The notes under the pieces are model-generated. The model worked only from the letters and a program-made list of their open reading frames with translations, did no database searches and was not told where the DNA came from. DNA of 64,000 bases from Sporisorium sorghi (taxonomy: Eukaryota; Basidiomycota; Ustilaginomycetes; Ustilaginales; Ustilaginaceae). Position 1 is the stretch's first letter. Each line of letters opens with the position of its first letter. This document shows, piece by piece, positions 51,769-60,338 of this stretch. Position numbers and translations under genes: made by a program. The stretch is from NCBI GenBank assembly GCA_023212695.1, contig JALCCG010000085.1, positions 1 through 64,000 on the forward strand. The letters run 5' to 3'.

Positions 51769-51804
51769 AAAGAAGCGGGATGAAAGCTTTCTTCCCGCTT
51801 CTTT
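51769..51804. terminator. Bidirectional terminator between lipoprotein promoter side and recombinase
   Basis: AAGAAGCGGG (51770-51779) and CCCGCTTCTT (51794-51803) with A- and T-rich flanks, 50 bases after the recombinase stop on the minus strand. Confidence 0.75.
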
Positions 51805-51853
51805 ACTATGCTCACGTATAAAGTCTTGGTATGTTTTGATTAATAGCTCATCA

Positions 51854-52822
51854 TTACAAACCGATGCCGGCAGCTGCATTCTCTGTAAAAAGAGATCCCA
51901 TTCGTATATATTTACGCACCATGGCTTCGGAGCTGTGTCTTGTTTGCTCCATAATAGAACGTTCGCTTTTGCCGAGCATGGCCGCTGATGTTGCTAGTCC
52001 CGCTCTCAAACTGTGACCAGCATATTTAGATTCATCGAGTCCGATAGCATCGATATAACGCTTTACTATTAATGCTACAGACCGATCTGATAGGCGGTTT
52101 TCAGAGATCTGGCTGTGTCTATTAATTGCTCTATAAACAGGACCAGATTCAATTTGAGCAGCTTGTAACCAGGATAGATAAGATCTAACTGGGCAGGTTT
52201 CGATGTTTGTACCATAAGGTATACCAATAAGTTGTCCTTTTCCATCTTGATCTGTTTTGGATTGGTTAATTCGGATCGTAAGCCCTTCCCTTGAGAGATC
52301 AATATCTTCAACATCCAAATTCACTAATTCGCTTCGTCGGAATGCTCCAGAAAATCCAAGTAGCAAAAGTGAACGGTCTCGGACTCCAATCAGTTTATCA
52401 GGAAGTTCATTAAGCATTAATTTCAAAGTGTCAACCAAAATGGGAAGCTTCCCGGTTTCTGAAGCACCGTGCATTTTTCTTATCCCTGCCCATACTGTCT
52501 TAATCCGAGCAGTTGTCGGTGAATCATAACCATCTAGTGTATGTGCTTGTGATATAGCAGTCATACGGCGTTGGATCGTACTAGCTTTTTTTCCTTCGTA
52601 AGCTAAGCTGGAGAGATAAAGAGCATATGTTTCATCATTTGTTGGTTTGGCCGGTAGCTGATACTTATCACACCAATCTTTGAAATGCCTCCAATCTGAG
52701 CGATAAGACCTGAGTGTATTATCTGATTTGGAATTGTCGACATACTGCTTAGTTAGCATTAATAGTTTATTTAGAGTTTCCTCAGCCATTTGGATTTCGT
52801 TGTTAAATGCAGGTGTAATCAT
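51854..52822 (-). CDS. Tyrosine recombinase/integrase
   Basis: 322 residues. N-terminal SAM-like domain (KSDNTLRSYRSDWRHFKDWC) and catalytic domain with Arg in GFSGAFRRSELVNLDVED, Lys in INQSKTDQDGKGQ, H-x-x-R in YAGHSLRAGLATSAAM, His in TRHSSEAMVRKY and the Tyr of KYIRMGS. It resembles the integrases with Arg-rich 'site-specific integrase' build seen on plasmids and ICE-like elements. Two tyrosine recombinases (with 16511) in one window suggest separate jobs, such as resolution and integration. No att core could be identified. Confidence 0.88.
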   Translation of the reverse strand: MITPAFNNEIQMAEETLNKLLMLTKQYVDNSKSDNTLRSYRSDWRHFKDWCDKYQLPAKPTNDETYALYLSSLAYEGKKASTIQRRMTAISQAHTLDGYDSPTTARIKTVWAGIRKMHGASETGKLPILVDTLKLMLNELPDKLIGVRDRSLLLLGFSGAFRRSELVNLDVEDIDLSREGLTIRINQSKTDQDGKGQLIGIPYGTNIETCPVRSYLSWLQAAQIESGPVYRAINRHSQISENRLSDRSVALIVKRYIDAIGLDESKYAGHSLRAGLATSAAMLGKSERSIMEQTRHSSEAMVRKYIRMGSLFTENAAAGIGL

Positions 52823-52915
52823 TTCAATAATCCTCTCCCCCGTTACAAAGAACCAAAGAACAAATTTTATGAATCCGAACTTATAAATGTTTGAGAATAA
52901 TGGTTAACATAATAT

Positions 52916-53182
52916 TCATACTGTTCCCTTTTTGATTTTTCTTATGAAATTAGTAGAGAGGTCAACTATGAAACAAAAAGAAATGAAAAGTAGAGTACCG
53001 ATTTTGAAGCTTTGAGGATCTACTTTTAAGTTCAGTATATAACTAGTGTACACCTCGAAGTATTCACTAAATATGTAAGGGAGGTAAAACCAAAGAAAAT
53101 ACATGCATCCGACCAAGGTTAGTAAACCTGGAATATTTCCTAGATCAAGCCCCCGTTCATCCTCTGCATATAAACACACCAA
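52916..53182 (-). CDS. Small membrane protein, possibly 3' half of a split gene
   Basis: 88 residues with hydrophobic stretches at about 15-38 (IPGLLTLVGCMYFLWFYLPY) and 62-77 (GTLLFISFCFIVDLST), basic end. It starts in the last codons of the 53157-53357 frame. The pair may be two coupled genes or one gene broken by a frameshift near 53170. Confidence 0.45.
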   Translation of the reverse strand: MVCLYAEDERGLDLGNIPGLLTLVGCMYFLWFYLPYIFSEYFEVYTSYILNLKVDPQSFKIGTLLFISFCFIVDLSTNFIRKIKKGTV

Positions 53183-53357
53183 TCTTTTCCCTATTTGATT
53201 TGAATAGAAGACAAGAACTAATAAGAGTAATTATGATGATAGCAATCAAGTTTTCTGTATTCATACCATGTATATATACAGAAATAAAGGGACATAATAA
53301 AACAAGAATAATAAACATAGGGAATGTTATATTAACTAGCAATCTCATGACTATCAT
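53157..53357 (-). CDS. Small membrane protein, possibly 5' half of a split gene
   Basis: 66 residues with two helices (about 5-29, LLVNITFPMFIILVLLCPFI; 36-52, NLIAIIIITLISSCLLF). Its C-terminus (KSNREKIGVFICRG) overlaps the start of the next gene by 26 bases. Confidence 0.45.
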   Translation of the reverse strand: MIVMRLLVNITFPMFIILVLLCPFISVYIHGMNTENLIAIIIITLISSCLLFKSNREKIGVFICRG

Positions 53358-53505
53358 TTGATAATCGCCTCCAATGATCCCATATAGCAGTTTTTTTAAA
53401 CGATTATAACGTCTATCTCGTCAATTCATTATTCCAAAATCTAAACGAAGAATCCAATTTACGCTTCTCCATTCACTCCTTCTTTTCCTCAACTAAAACT
53501 TCTAC

Positions 53506-53548
53506 AATCCTAACTTCCGATACACTTACATTATCGGAAGTTAGGATT
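53506..53548 (-). terminator. Perfect 16-bp hairpin
   Basis: AATCCTAACTTCCGAT (53506-53521) and ATCGGAAGTTAGGATT (53533-53548) are perfect inverted repeats, followed on the plus strand by TCTTTAATTAT. A terminator or an attachment site; it lies between the membrane genes and the palindrome. Confidence 0.6.
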
Positions 53549-53618
53549 TCTTTAATTATAACACCCAAAATAAACGGCTCACTACTATCATTCAGTTTAA
53601 ATCCATGTTATTGTTACC

Positions 53619-53679
53619 ATATAACAGATAGGTTAACATGTTAACATAGCTGTTATATAAGAAATATTGATGTTAACAT
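53619..53679 (+). promoter_or_regulatory. 40-bp interrupted palindrome plus a third half-site (operator)
   Basis: ATATAACAG (53619-53627), ATAG, GTTAACATGTTAAC (53632-53645), ATAG, CTGTTATAT (53650-53658). The outer and central arms are perfectly palindromic while the two ATAG spacers are direct copies. A further TGTTAACAT lies at 53671-53679, just before the ribosome binding site of the gene at 53693. This is a typical self-regulatory or partition operator. Confidence 0.75.
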
Positions 53680-53692
53680 AGGAGATGAATAA

Positions 53693-54583
53693 ATGAGCGC
53701 CACTGAAAATTTGAATGTTGACATGATTGAAAATGAGGGTAAAACAAAAGGAATGAGGTTGTCCCCTTCTACTCGTACTATGTATGATCAGATGAAGGCT
53801 GCAGCTGGGGGGACAGATGATGCGTTTATAGCAAGTCTATTGCAATTATCCAAACTTAAGGATTTACAAGAGACTGAACCAGGGTTTGCAGCAGAGCTCA
53901 AGGAACTCCAAAAATATTTAAACCGTATATCTAGCTCATTCATTAGAGTTATGGAAAGAGGTTCCGATTCACTTACGGAACAAAAGAAGGAATCTCAAGA
54001 TGAGTTACAGCGCTTAGAGCGAGTAATAACATCTCTAAAAGATGAAAAAAACGCACAACAAAAAAAGCTCTCAATTAAAGACCAGGAGCTTATGGAGCTA
54101 AATGAGGAATGTGATGAACTTCGCTCTAAAATGGTTCAGTATGAGAAAACGATTCAGGCTATCGAAGAACTAAATAAATTAACAAATGAAAATAACTCCA
54201 AATTACAGGCTCGTGTTGAGGAACTTATAGATGCAGAACAGAAAGTTATTGAACTGAAACAGCAAATGCATGATCTAAAGGAAAATTATGATCGTGAAAT
54301 TGTTAACCTAAAAGAGGTGGAGAAGGAGTTAAGAGTTCGCATAGAGGGAATTTCAAGTGAAGCCAAGCGTGATAAAGAAGAATTAATACAAAGGTATAAT
54401 GATTTACAAAAAGAACATAAAAGAAACATTGAACATATTAAGAAAGAAACTGAAATGGAAGCAAGAGAAAAAATCTTTAAGGAGAAATTGGAGTTACAGA
54501 AGGCCATGGATCAATTAAGAGAAAGACATAGCGAAACGATTGAAGAGCTATTAAGAAAACTGCAGGAAAAGAATGATAAATAA
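53693..54583 (+). CDS. Coiled-coil protein with N-terminal DNA-binding-like region
   Basis: 296 residues. Residues 15-55 (KGMRLSPSTRTMYDQMKAAA, then DDAFIASLLQLSKL) resemble a short ribbon-helix-helix or helix-turn-helix segment; from about 60 the chain is a near-continuous coiled coil with heptads (DELQRLERVITSLKDEKNAQ and onward) to the end. This plan is like KfrA or other plasmid filament/partition accessory proteins. Directly upstream lies a 40-bp palindrome, which I infer to be its operator. AGGAG nine bases before the ATG. Other readings: a phage-encoded scaffold or a nucleoid protein. Confidence 0.65.
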   Translation: MSATENLNVDMIENEGKTKGMRLSPSTRTMYDQMKAAAGGTDDAFIASLLQLSKLKDLQETEPGFAAELKELQKYLNRISSSFIRVMERGSDSLTEQKKESQDELQRLERVITSLKDEKNAQQKKLSIKDQELMELNEECDELRSKMVQYEKTIQAIEELNKLTNENNSKLQARVEELIDAEQKVIELKQQMHDLKENYDREIVNLKEVEKELRVRIEGISSEAKRDKEELIQRYNDLQKEHKRNIEHIKKETEMEAREKIFKEKLELQKAMDQLRERHSETIEELLRKLQEKNDK

Positions 54584-54667
54584 AAATTCCATTTTCAAAA
54601 GTGGAAAAGATGTTGTATATTCGTTCTTTATTAATTCTCATTCAAAGCAAAGGTTGAAATCCAAAGG

Positions 54668-54733
54668 CAAGAAGCCGTCCGGCATTATATGGACCTGTCC
54701 GCTCTATGTAAAGCGTGTACGGCTTCTTTCTCA
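54668..54733 (+). terminator. Terminator with long loop
   Basis: AAGAAGCCGT (54668-54677) and ACGGCTTCTTTC (54718-54729) about 40 bases apart, ending in TTTCTC. Confidence 0.55.
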
Positions 54734-54773
54734 AAAACCTCCTGTAGCACCATTTAAGACCGACAATAAGTTT

Positions 54774-55211
54774 TCAATCTGTAGTATTCCGGACATCTGA
54801 AGGGATTCGATGTAAACTGCTTAGGAGGGACTTTTCCAAATCCATATTTCTAAACCCTGACATTCTGTATCGCATATAAAAAATTTGGAATAACGTCCTG
54901 ATGTGAAAGGAATCTACTCTGCTTAAATTGGATAAGTCCTCGATTCTGTTATTAGAAAGGATCTGAGGATTTCTCTTTTCTTCTATTGTCATATACTTCG
55001 TAAATTGTCGATAAGCATATAGCTGCCCCACGTTAATACCACTTTTGTTAGCCCAGTCATTTTCACGATAGGATGACCTCAGTTGAACAAGCAAATAATC
55101 AATAGAAATTTTTGAGAATATTCTCCTTTTACACCGACCAATCATCCCTATTTTTTTGCGGTATTCTGGTAGGATCAATCTATCGACATGGGTATCATCC
55201 CACATCTTCAT
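54774..55211 (-). CDS. Small basic protein of unknown function
   Basis: 145 residues, Arg/Lys-rich and mostly helical (RKKIGMIGRCKRRIFSKISI, then NDWANKSGINVGQLYAYRQF). GGGAG precedes the ATG. It follows the 55264-55419 gene by 52 bases and the two are probably one operon. Its basic helical build would suit nucleic-acid binding; no family recognised. Confidence 0.5.
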   Translation of the reverse strand: MKMWDDTHVDRLILPEYRKKIGMIGRCKRRIFSKISIDYLLVQLRSSYRENDWANKSGINVGQLYAYRQFTKYMTIEEKRNPQILSNNRIEDLSNLSRVDSFHIRTLFQIFYMRYRMSGFRNMDLEKSLLSSLHRIPSDVRNTTD

Positions 55212-55263
55212 TAATGCACGCTCCCTATTGTTTACCCATTTAATTCTTTATCCAATGGTTTTA

Positions 55264-55419
55264 TTAGCGACAAATACACTCCTCGATTGCATTTCGTTGA
55301 TCGCGCCAAAATTCGAAGCGAATGCGTGCCTGAAGCCGTTCTTGAGATGTTTTCGTTGTATCACGGACAATCCTAACCTGTTCTAACATTTTGTCGTGCA
55401 ATTCATGCCACTTACACAT
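55264..55419 (-). CDS. Small helical protein
   Basis: 51 residues (CKWHELHDKMLEQVRIVRDT, then ERLQARIRFEFWRDQRNAIE). GTGGAGAGA precedes the ATG. First gene before 55211. The terminal CICR and the Cys at position 2 are notable. Unknown. Confidence 0.55.
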   Translation of the reverse strand: MCKWHELHDKMLEQVRIVRDTTKTSQERLQARIRFEFWRDQRNAIEECICR

Positions 55420-55588
55420 TCTCTCCACTAGTTAATCACCCCGTTTGCAATTACACTTTGCTATTTTGTCGAATCAATCTTTTCCAACAAAAGACTTTCA
55501 GTTCTACAACAAATCAAAGTTTGTATGCAAGACCATCCCCCGCTCCGCTCTTGCCATACCCTTATTGCGTTATAGGTTCTTATTCAAT

Positions 55589-55963
55589 TTATAGCTTTCC
55601 TCTAATCTTACATGCCTGTATAAAAACTTGAAAATGAGTGTCGTTCCATGTACTCAGACCACTATTAAGTCTAAATATTTCACCGTTATACATGTGCATT
55701 CCCGCAAACACCAAATATTTGTATGGATCATCCATGTAAAAAATAGCATCAGTCAAGCTTTTAGTGCTTTCATCATTCTCATCTTCCCAATGATGTACCC
55801 AATCAAAAGGAAATTTACCACTGTTTTCAGGTATTCTCTTTAAAACATCGGGCAAAGCCAAGATATAACAAGCTACTTCATATTCAATACTGGGTAGGCT
55901 GCTTGCATAAAAAATTAATAGAGATTCATAGTTCTTTCTATGGGCCTCATCAACAAAGAACAT
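55589..55963 (-). CDS. DUF6075/DUF2538-like small protein
   Basis: 124 residues from the ATG at 55963, which has AAGGAGG seven bases upstream. The chain FFVDEAHRKNYESLLIFYAS, EYEVACYILALPDVLKRIPE and YLVFAGMHMYNGEIFRLNSG resembles, from memory, the DUF6075-type proteins of Firmicute phages and plasmids (function unknown). Longer frame from 56008 not supported. Confidence 0.55.
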   Translation of the reverse strand: MFFVDEAHRKNYESLLIFYASSLPSIEYEVACYILALPDVLKRIPENSGKFPFDWVHHWEDENDESTKSLTDAIFYMDDPYKYLVFAGMHMYNGEIFRLNSGLSTWNDTHFQVFIQACKIRGKL

Positions 55964-56125
55964 CAAAAAACCTCCTTCAAAGGTGAAATTCGCTAATCTC
56001 CCGATCAATTATGTCTTGATTAATCCCTATGTATCTCATGGTGATGAATTGAGCTGACTGGTCAAATATCTCCTGCAGGAGAGTTACATCTTTTGTTTTT
56101 TGGTTAAAGTGATATCCGGAACGCC

Positions 56126-56326
56126 TTACGTAGTGTATGAGTCTCTATTTAACTTAGATCGAGCGACTTCTGCCGCTGCTGCGTTCAATATTTTCGATAG
56201 ACCTTCCCGAACTATGTTTCGTTTCGTTTTCCTGGATGGGAACAAAAATGTGATTTCAAATCTATTTTTTAGATCTCCAATTTTTAGGGTGTCTTGGTTG
56301 ACCAGGATTAGGTTGATTTTTATCAA
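56126..56326 (-). CDS. Possible small protein overlapping the HTH gene end
   Basis: 66 codons, the last 35 coding-like (RKTKRNIVREGLSKILNAAA then EVARSKLNRDSYTT). The first 20 codons overlap the HTH gene in another frame and no ribosome binding site is clear. It could be a coupled gene starting inside, or a frameshifted tail. Confidence 0.35.
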   Translation of the reverse strand: MIKINLILVNQDTLKIGDLKNRFEITFLFPSRKTKRNIVREGLSKILNAAAAEVARSKLNRDSYTT

Positions 56327-56516
56327 GAATCCATGTCTTACCCTTCTTAACGGCCTTTCCTTCTTTTTGGAGTTTCAATCTGCATAAATCTTTTATGTAA
56401 GAAGGCTTAAGCCCCCAAAGCCTAGAAGCTTCTTCAACATCCATAATGTGTTCAAGAGGATTCATTGGCAGTTTGGAGGCTAAATCATTGTCCTTGCCAT
56501 AGTCACTGGAATTCAT
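56262..56516 (-). CDS. Small HTH DNA-binding protein, candidate regulator of the Topo VIII gene
   Basis: 84 residues. The segment EHIMDVEEASRLWGLKPSYI then KDLCRLKLQKEGKAVKKGKT and WILDKN is an excisionase/MerR-like winged HTH of the short kind (helix-turn-helix followed by a basic wing). AAGGTGATATA precedes the ATG. Its promoter has TAGACA (56570-56575), a 17-base spacer filled by the palindrome ATAAGCGATATCGCGTAT and TATATT (56547-56552). The same palindrome lies in front of the topoisomerase gene, so this protein probably represses both. Confidence 0.72.
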   Translation of the reverse strand: MNSSDYGKDNDLASKLPMNPLEHIMDVEEASRLWGLKPSYIKDLCRLKLQKEGKAVKKGKTWILDKNQPNPGQPRHPKNWRSKK

Positions 56517-56546
56517 TATATCACCTTCAAAAAATGCTTTAAACTC

Positions 56547-56575
56547 AATATAAGCGATATCGCGTATTGTGTCTA
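56547..56575 (-). promoter_or_regulatory. Promoter with palindromic operator, HTH gene
   Basis: On the minus strand: -35 TAGACA (56575-56570), a 17-base spacer, -10 TATATT (56552-56547). The spacer contains the near-palindrome at 56550-56567, read on the plus strand as ATAAGCGATATCGCGTAT, one base from the perfect copy at 58908-58925. Confidence 0.7.
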
Positions 56576-56603
56576 TGAAAGGAAGAGGTTGAAGATAATT
56601 TCC

Positions 56604-58853
56604 TTATTGCTTATTGATAACCTCGTTTGCCATTTCAATTACAGGCGCATCCCAGCGATGCTGTGGGTTATCAGCAAGCTTATCACTCACTTTATTGCGA
56701 ATGTTCATCTTCGCAGTATCCATACGATCTCTTACATTATTCAGTTCGATCTCCACTTGCTTCTCATAGGAATTTTTATCCAAAATGTCACGCATTATTT
56801 GAGAACGGATAACTCGTTCTGCGCTTTCTTCGAATGTTCTGGCCAGCACCTCTTCGGTAGGGATTACTTTGCCGACACCGTAATCCTCCATTTTCCCTTC
56901 CAACCACTCAATGAACTCAGGTGTTGTCATAGCGTTCAACTCCACGCGATTCGACTGCAACCACTCTGTCCATCGATAAGATACATAATCTGCTACCGGC
57001 CGGCGCCTATCACTTTCGAAGGACTCGACCTGCAAATCCATATTAATAGCTTCCTCCGGATCGAGGCCGAGATTAATGACTTTAACCTTTCGTTCAGGAC
57101 GGGCACTTGTGGCCTCTTGCAACGTCTCGAATATTTTAGTTCCGGCAGCGTCTGCATCGTGAACACAAAAGAACTGAATCTCTTCGTCCGTTTCTCCCAG
57201 TAGATCGAATAAGTCCTTTACAGCTCTCGAAGCGTAACCCTTAGAAGAGAGCAGAGCACAGTCATACTTTTCCGGAAAGCCTACATCCCGTAAGCTGGCA
57301 AAATACCCTTCCTTCTCAATAAAAATGATTTTATTAAATGTCCAGCTCGGTCGATTATAGTTATCTACCGCGATCGTGCCAAGCGGGATCTCCTCGCTAG
57401 TATGAGGGTGATAGAGTGTTCCCCGCGGATCTCTATACATTCCCGGTATATCTCCGTATTCTGCTTCATAGTCAGTGATAATGGAGCAGAAATACGTGTA
57501 ATTCGGTTGCTTTCCATCAAAAGCATCCATAATATAGGGACGGATTGCATAGTACAACTGTCTCTGACTAAATATATACTGACCCCCGCCACTGGTCTTC
57601 TCTATTGCAGCTTCCATATTATCTACTATGATCTGTTTTTCGCTTCGCCCCCCTGACAAATCGGTTTGATGTTTCTTTTTTGCTTTTGATGCTGCCCGTT
57701 TGACTGCATCTTCGATTAGTTCAGACATCACCCTTAAGTCAGGAGCTTTACCGTCGCTTGTAATTGGCATATAAGGGGTGATGATATTAACAAAAAAACT
57801 CGCGGGGCGGCTCCGCACATCAATGTATAATCCTCCCCCCCAAAGTGTGCTCGTAGCCTGCTTAGTACTGATTCTGACATCAGCTGTTACAGGCGTTTTA
57901 TTAACGCATATTGTCAAATCGGATTCTTTAGAATCGGTGTTACCTTTATGAATGCCAGTCCATGCTTCGACAACGACGGGAATACTAGCATCGAATTTGC
58001 CTCTTTCGGATGCCATCCAAAAATCCCCTACCTTTTTGGAATGCTCCAAATTCTTAAAACCATCACCCACCTCCCCTAGTTTTTGTGGGACAGTTGTACG
58101 TATTTCTTCACGCATCAGTTTCATTAAGACCTCTGTATCTGCAAAGTTGAACTGATCCGTTGTTGAGAGTAAGGATCCGGATTCATGTTCGAATTGTTTA
58201 AGAATCTTAACTGCTTTGCGGCTGCTGCAGAAAAGTGACAAGAATTTATCCGTTGGCATATTAGCAGCATTCACGAGCTCATAGAAAGCTTCCGATGTGT
58301 ACCAGTACGGTGAAGAGAAACCGGAGAACATACTCCCTTGTCTAGTGAATGCAATAGCCGTCTTTCCCCAACTTAGCGTATCTTGGTTCACAGTCATGCC
58401 AAGGGTTACAAGAATCGAAGTCCCGCTATGGCTATCGGTACAGATCCACTCCTTTGTACTGCTCCCATCTTCTTGTGGATGTATTCTATAAACTTGACCT
58501 CGGGTAGAAACTGTTAGACTTCCTCCCGTAGCAATAACTGAACCGGTTACAACTCGCAGACCATTCCCAAGAGCTCCACGACTCGGCAGCCGAAGCAATT
58601 TAGAAGAAATCATCGGTCGATTAATCGAAAAATATTGTTCAATCCATTCTGGATCAATGCCAGCACCATTGTCAGTTACCCTAAAACTGTGATCATCGAC
58701 AAGCTCTAACTCACAGTCCCCAGTAGCATCCAAAGCGTTATCAACCAATTCTTTGACGACGAGTAGCGGGATGAATTGACGGTGTACACCCGCCTTTTGG
58801 CAAAGCGTCTCAATACTACGAAATAGCTTCCAATCCTCACGAACCAGTTGCAT
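56604..58853 (-). CDS. Fused type IIB topoisomerase (Topo VIII-like, B and A parts in one chain)
   Basis: 749 residues from the ATG at 58853, which has GGGGGG upstream; a longer frame from 58928 runs through the operator. N-terminal GHKL ATPase: KELVDNALDATGD (N box, Asn39), VTDNGAGID, and GALGNGLRVVTGS. A transducer-like region follows to about 385. Then comes a winged-helix part with the Topo VI A-type catalytic motif SQRQLYYAIRPYI (Tyr434/435), and a Toprim domain with Glu in IIFIEKEGYFAS (513-515) and D-x-D 566/568 in FFCVHDADAAGTK. Topo VI has these parts on two proteins; single-chain fusions are called Topo VIII and are known from plasmids, including in Paenibacillus. It probably relaxes or decatenates plasmid DNA. 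Confidence 0.9.
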   Translation of the reverse strand: MQLVREDWKLFRSIETLCQKAGVHRQFIPLLVVKELVDNALDATGDCELELVDDHSFRVTDNGAGIDPEWIEQYFSINRPMISSKLLRLPSRGALGNGLRVVTGSVIATGGSLTVSTRGQVYRIHPQEDGSSTKEWICTDSHSGTSILVTLGMTVNQDTLSWGKTAIAFTRQGSMFSGFSSPYWYTSEAFYELVNAANMPTDKFLSLFCSSRKAVKILKQFEHESGSLLSTTDQFNFADTEVLMKLMREEIRTTVPQKLGEVGDGFKNLEHSKKVGDFWMASERGKFDASIPVVVEAWTGIHKGNTDSKESDLTICVNKTPVTADVRISTKQATSTLWGGGLYIDVRSRPASFFVNIITPYMPITSDGKAPDLRVMSELIEDAVKRAASKAKKKHQTDLSGGRSEKQIIVDNMEAAIEKTSGGGQYIFSQRQLYYAIRPYIMDAFDGKQPNYTYFCSIITDYEAEYGDIPGMYRDPRGTLYHPHTSEEIPLGTIAVDNYNRPSWTFNKIIFIEKEGYFASLRDVGFPEKYDCALLSSKGYASRAVKDLFDLLGETDEEIQFFCVHDADAAGTKIFETLQEATSARPERKVKVINLGLDPEEAINMDLQVESFESDRRRPVADYVSYRWTEWLQSNRVELNAMTTPEFIEWLEGKMEDYGVGKVIPTEEVLARTFEESAERVIRSQIMRDILDKNSYEKQVEIELNNVRDRMDTAKMNIRNKVSDKLADNPQHRWDAPVIEMANEVINKQ

Positions 58854-58907
58854 ATGTATGTCCCCCCGATAATATGTTTTACACAAGCGATCTATATTTA
58901 AATTATC

Positions 58908-58925
58908 ATAAGCGATATCGCTTAT
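58908..58925 (-). promoter_or_regulatory. Perfect 18-bp palindrome in front of the topoisomerase gene
   Basis: ATAAGCGATATCGCTTAT is fully self-complementary and lies 55 bases before the start codon, over the likely promoter (TATGATAAT follows it on the minus strand). Its near-copy is in the promoter of the small HTH gene at 56516. Confidence 0.75.
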
Positions 58926-59087
58926 CAATTTCTCGCGGATATTTTTAAATCTATAAAAGGGAGTTGCTAGAGATTACTCGGAGTGTATCCGAATATGGCA
59001 GTGTATTGATTTCATATTCGCATAATATGGGCAATAATTGCTGCTATTTGTTAGTCATATATGTTCGTAATTTTAAAAAACAATAAA

Positions 59088-59120
59088 GAAGCCCGAGGGA
59101 GTAAAGTTCCCTAGGGCTTC
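59088..59120 (-). terminator. Terminator of the Abi-like gene
   Basis: GAAGCCC and GGGCTTC (59088-59094 with 59114-59120) plus inner AGGGA/TCCCT, followed on the minus strand by TTTATTGTTTTTT. Confidence 0.8.
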
Positions 59121-59137
59121 AGCTTCTTAAGGAGAAA

Positions 59138-60160
59138 TTATGAATTGTTTCTTGGAAGGTTCATCACCCAGATCATTACATCTTCAAGGATTCTGAGGCA
59201 CCATAGCGCATCATTAATAGTCGGTTCTTCCTCAACACCTTCTGTGCGATGAGGACCTAGTTCGCAATATAATGCGTATGCTCTATACACTAATTTAAAC
59301 CGAGGGAAAGTTGCTCCCTCTTCCGCTTTGTCTTGTAGAATCACGGCTGCATTTTTAATTTTCAAAATCTTCTCTGCATCATTATAGCTATCAGGTGTAA
59401 GTTGTAGAACACCATTGAACCAATCCTTCATATTTGTATAGTTAGAGAATAATCCAGTCAACGCAACACGGCAATCAGCAATGCAAGAGCCTGGTCTTTC
59501 CTCAATGTAATTATTAATGGCATCAAGATAAGCTCCATGTACCTCAGGATGTTGATTTTGAAGCCATGCTTCTAAACTGGAAGTATCCTCATCTCGATTG
59601 GCAACTCCCGTAGTTAAAGGACGAAGGGCAAATTGACCATCAACAATTTTAATGTCTAAAGATAACACACGGATTGCTCGTAGAAATTTCTTGAATGGCA
59701 GAATGCCATGTGAGTTCCATAATTCAGGGTTTGACTCAATTTGAGAGAGGATATTTTTCTTCTTTTCGTTTAGTTTAATTTCATCATCAAAAATCCTCGC
59801 TTCTGTCCCGACCAGTTCAGCCTTTATTGTTGTTAAGGGATCAATCTCTTCAACGACTGTTTTTAGGAATTCATGTACGTCCAACATATTGTTATCGCTA
59901 AAAGGGTGGGGCTGAGAAATATAAATCAGAATATCAAAAAGGGTACTACTAATCCTGTCAAATCTAGGATTTGGATTGGTGAATCCTCCATTGTATGTGA
60001 AAGGAACCAAAAGAGCTTCTTTCTGTTTTGCTAGTTCCGGAAATCCAGCTCTCCGGAGGATATCAGGCCATACATCAGGATTAGACTTAGGATCAATCAG
60101 TTCTCCCTTAGATAAAACACTTGTTATTTCAGCTATTGCTATTTTCTCTGATCTCTGCAC
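59138..60160 (-). CDS. Abortive-infection-like protein
   Basis: 340 residues, all cytosolic. The C-terminal half (PGSCIADCRVALTGLFSNYT, then FKLVYRAYALYCELGPHRTE, EEEPTINDALWCLRILEDVM) follows the plan of the Abi_C domain found in 'abortive infection family' proteins, in which a G-x-H-R-like turn lies between two helices; the match is moderate. The N-terminal 200 residues are not recognised. Likely role in phage defence, inferred only from the family and the neighbourhood. Confidence 0.5.
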   Translation of the reverse strand: MQRSEKIAIAEITSVLSKGELIDPKSNPDVWPDILRRAGFPELAKQKEALLVPFTYNGGFTNPNPRFDRISSTLFDILIYISQPHPFSDNNMLDVHEFLKTVVEEIDPLTTIKAELVGTEARIFDDEIKLNEKKKNILSQIESNPELWNSHGILPFKKFLRAIRVLSLDIKIVDGQFALRPLTTGVANRDEDTSSLEAWLQNQHPEVHGAYLDAINNYIEERPGSCIADCRVALTGLFSNYTNMKDWFNGVLQLTPDSYNDAEKILKIKNAAVILQDKAEEGATFPRFKLVYRAYALYCELGPHRTEGVEEEPTINDALWCLRILEDVMIWVMNLPRNNS

Positions 60161-60338
60161 GTTAAGTCTCCTTCATTAGTTAAAAAATGAAATTAATTGA
60201 GGGCGCATTATTCACAATGTGGTCGTCTAGAATTCTATCATAAATTTATACGTAGTATTATCATAGCTAAATTCATCTGCCATGTGTTGGAGTAGGTACT
60301 GTTCCTGTTAGGCTGTATATTACTCCTAATTTATTCAT

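Noticed and set aside
56589..57203. 204-codon plus-strand frame in the topoisomerase gene
   Set aside because: Antisense shadow; the minus strand carries clear catalytic motifs.
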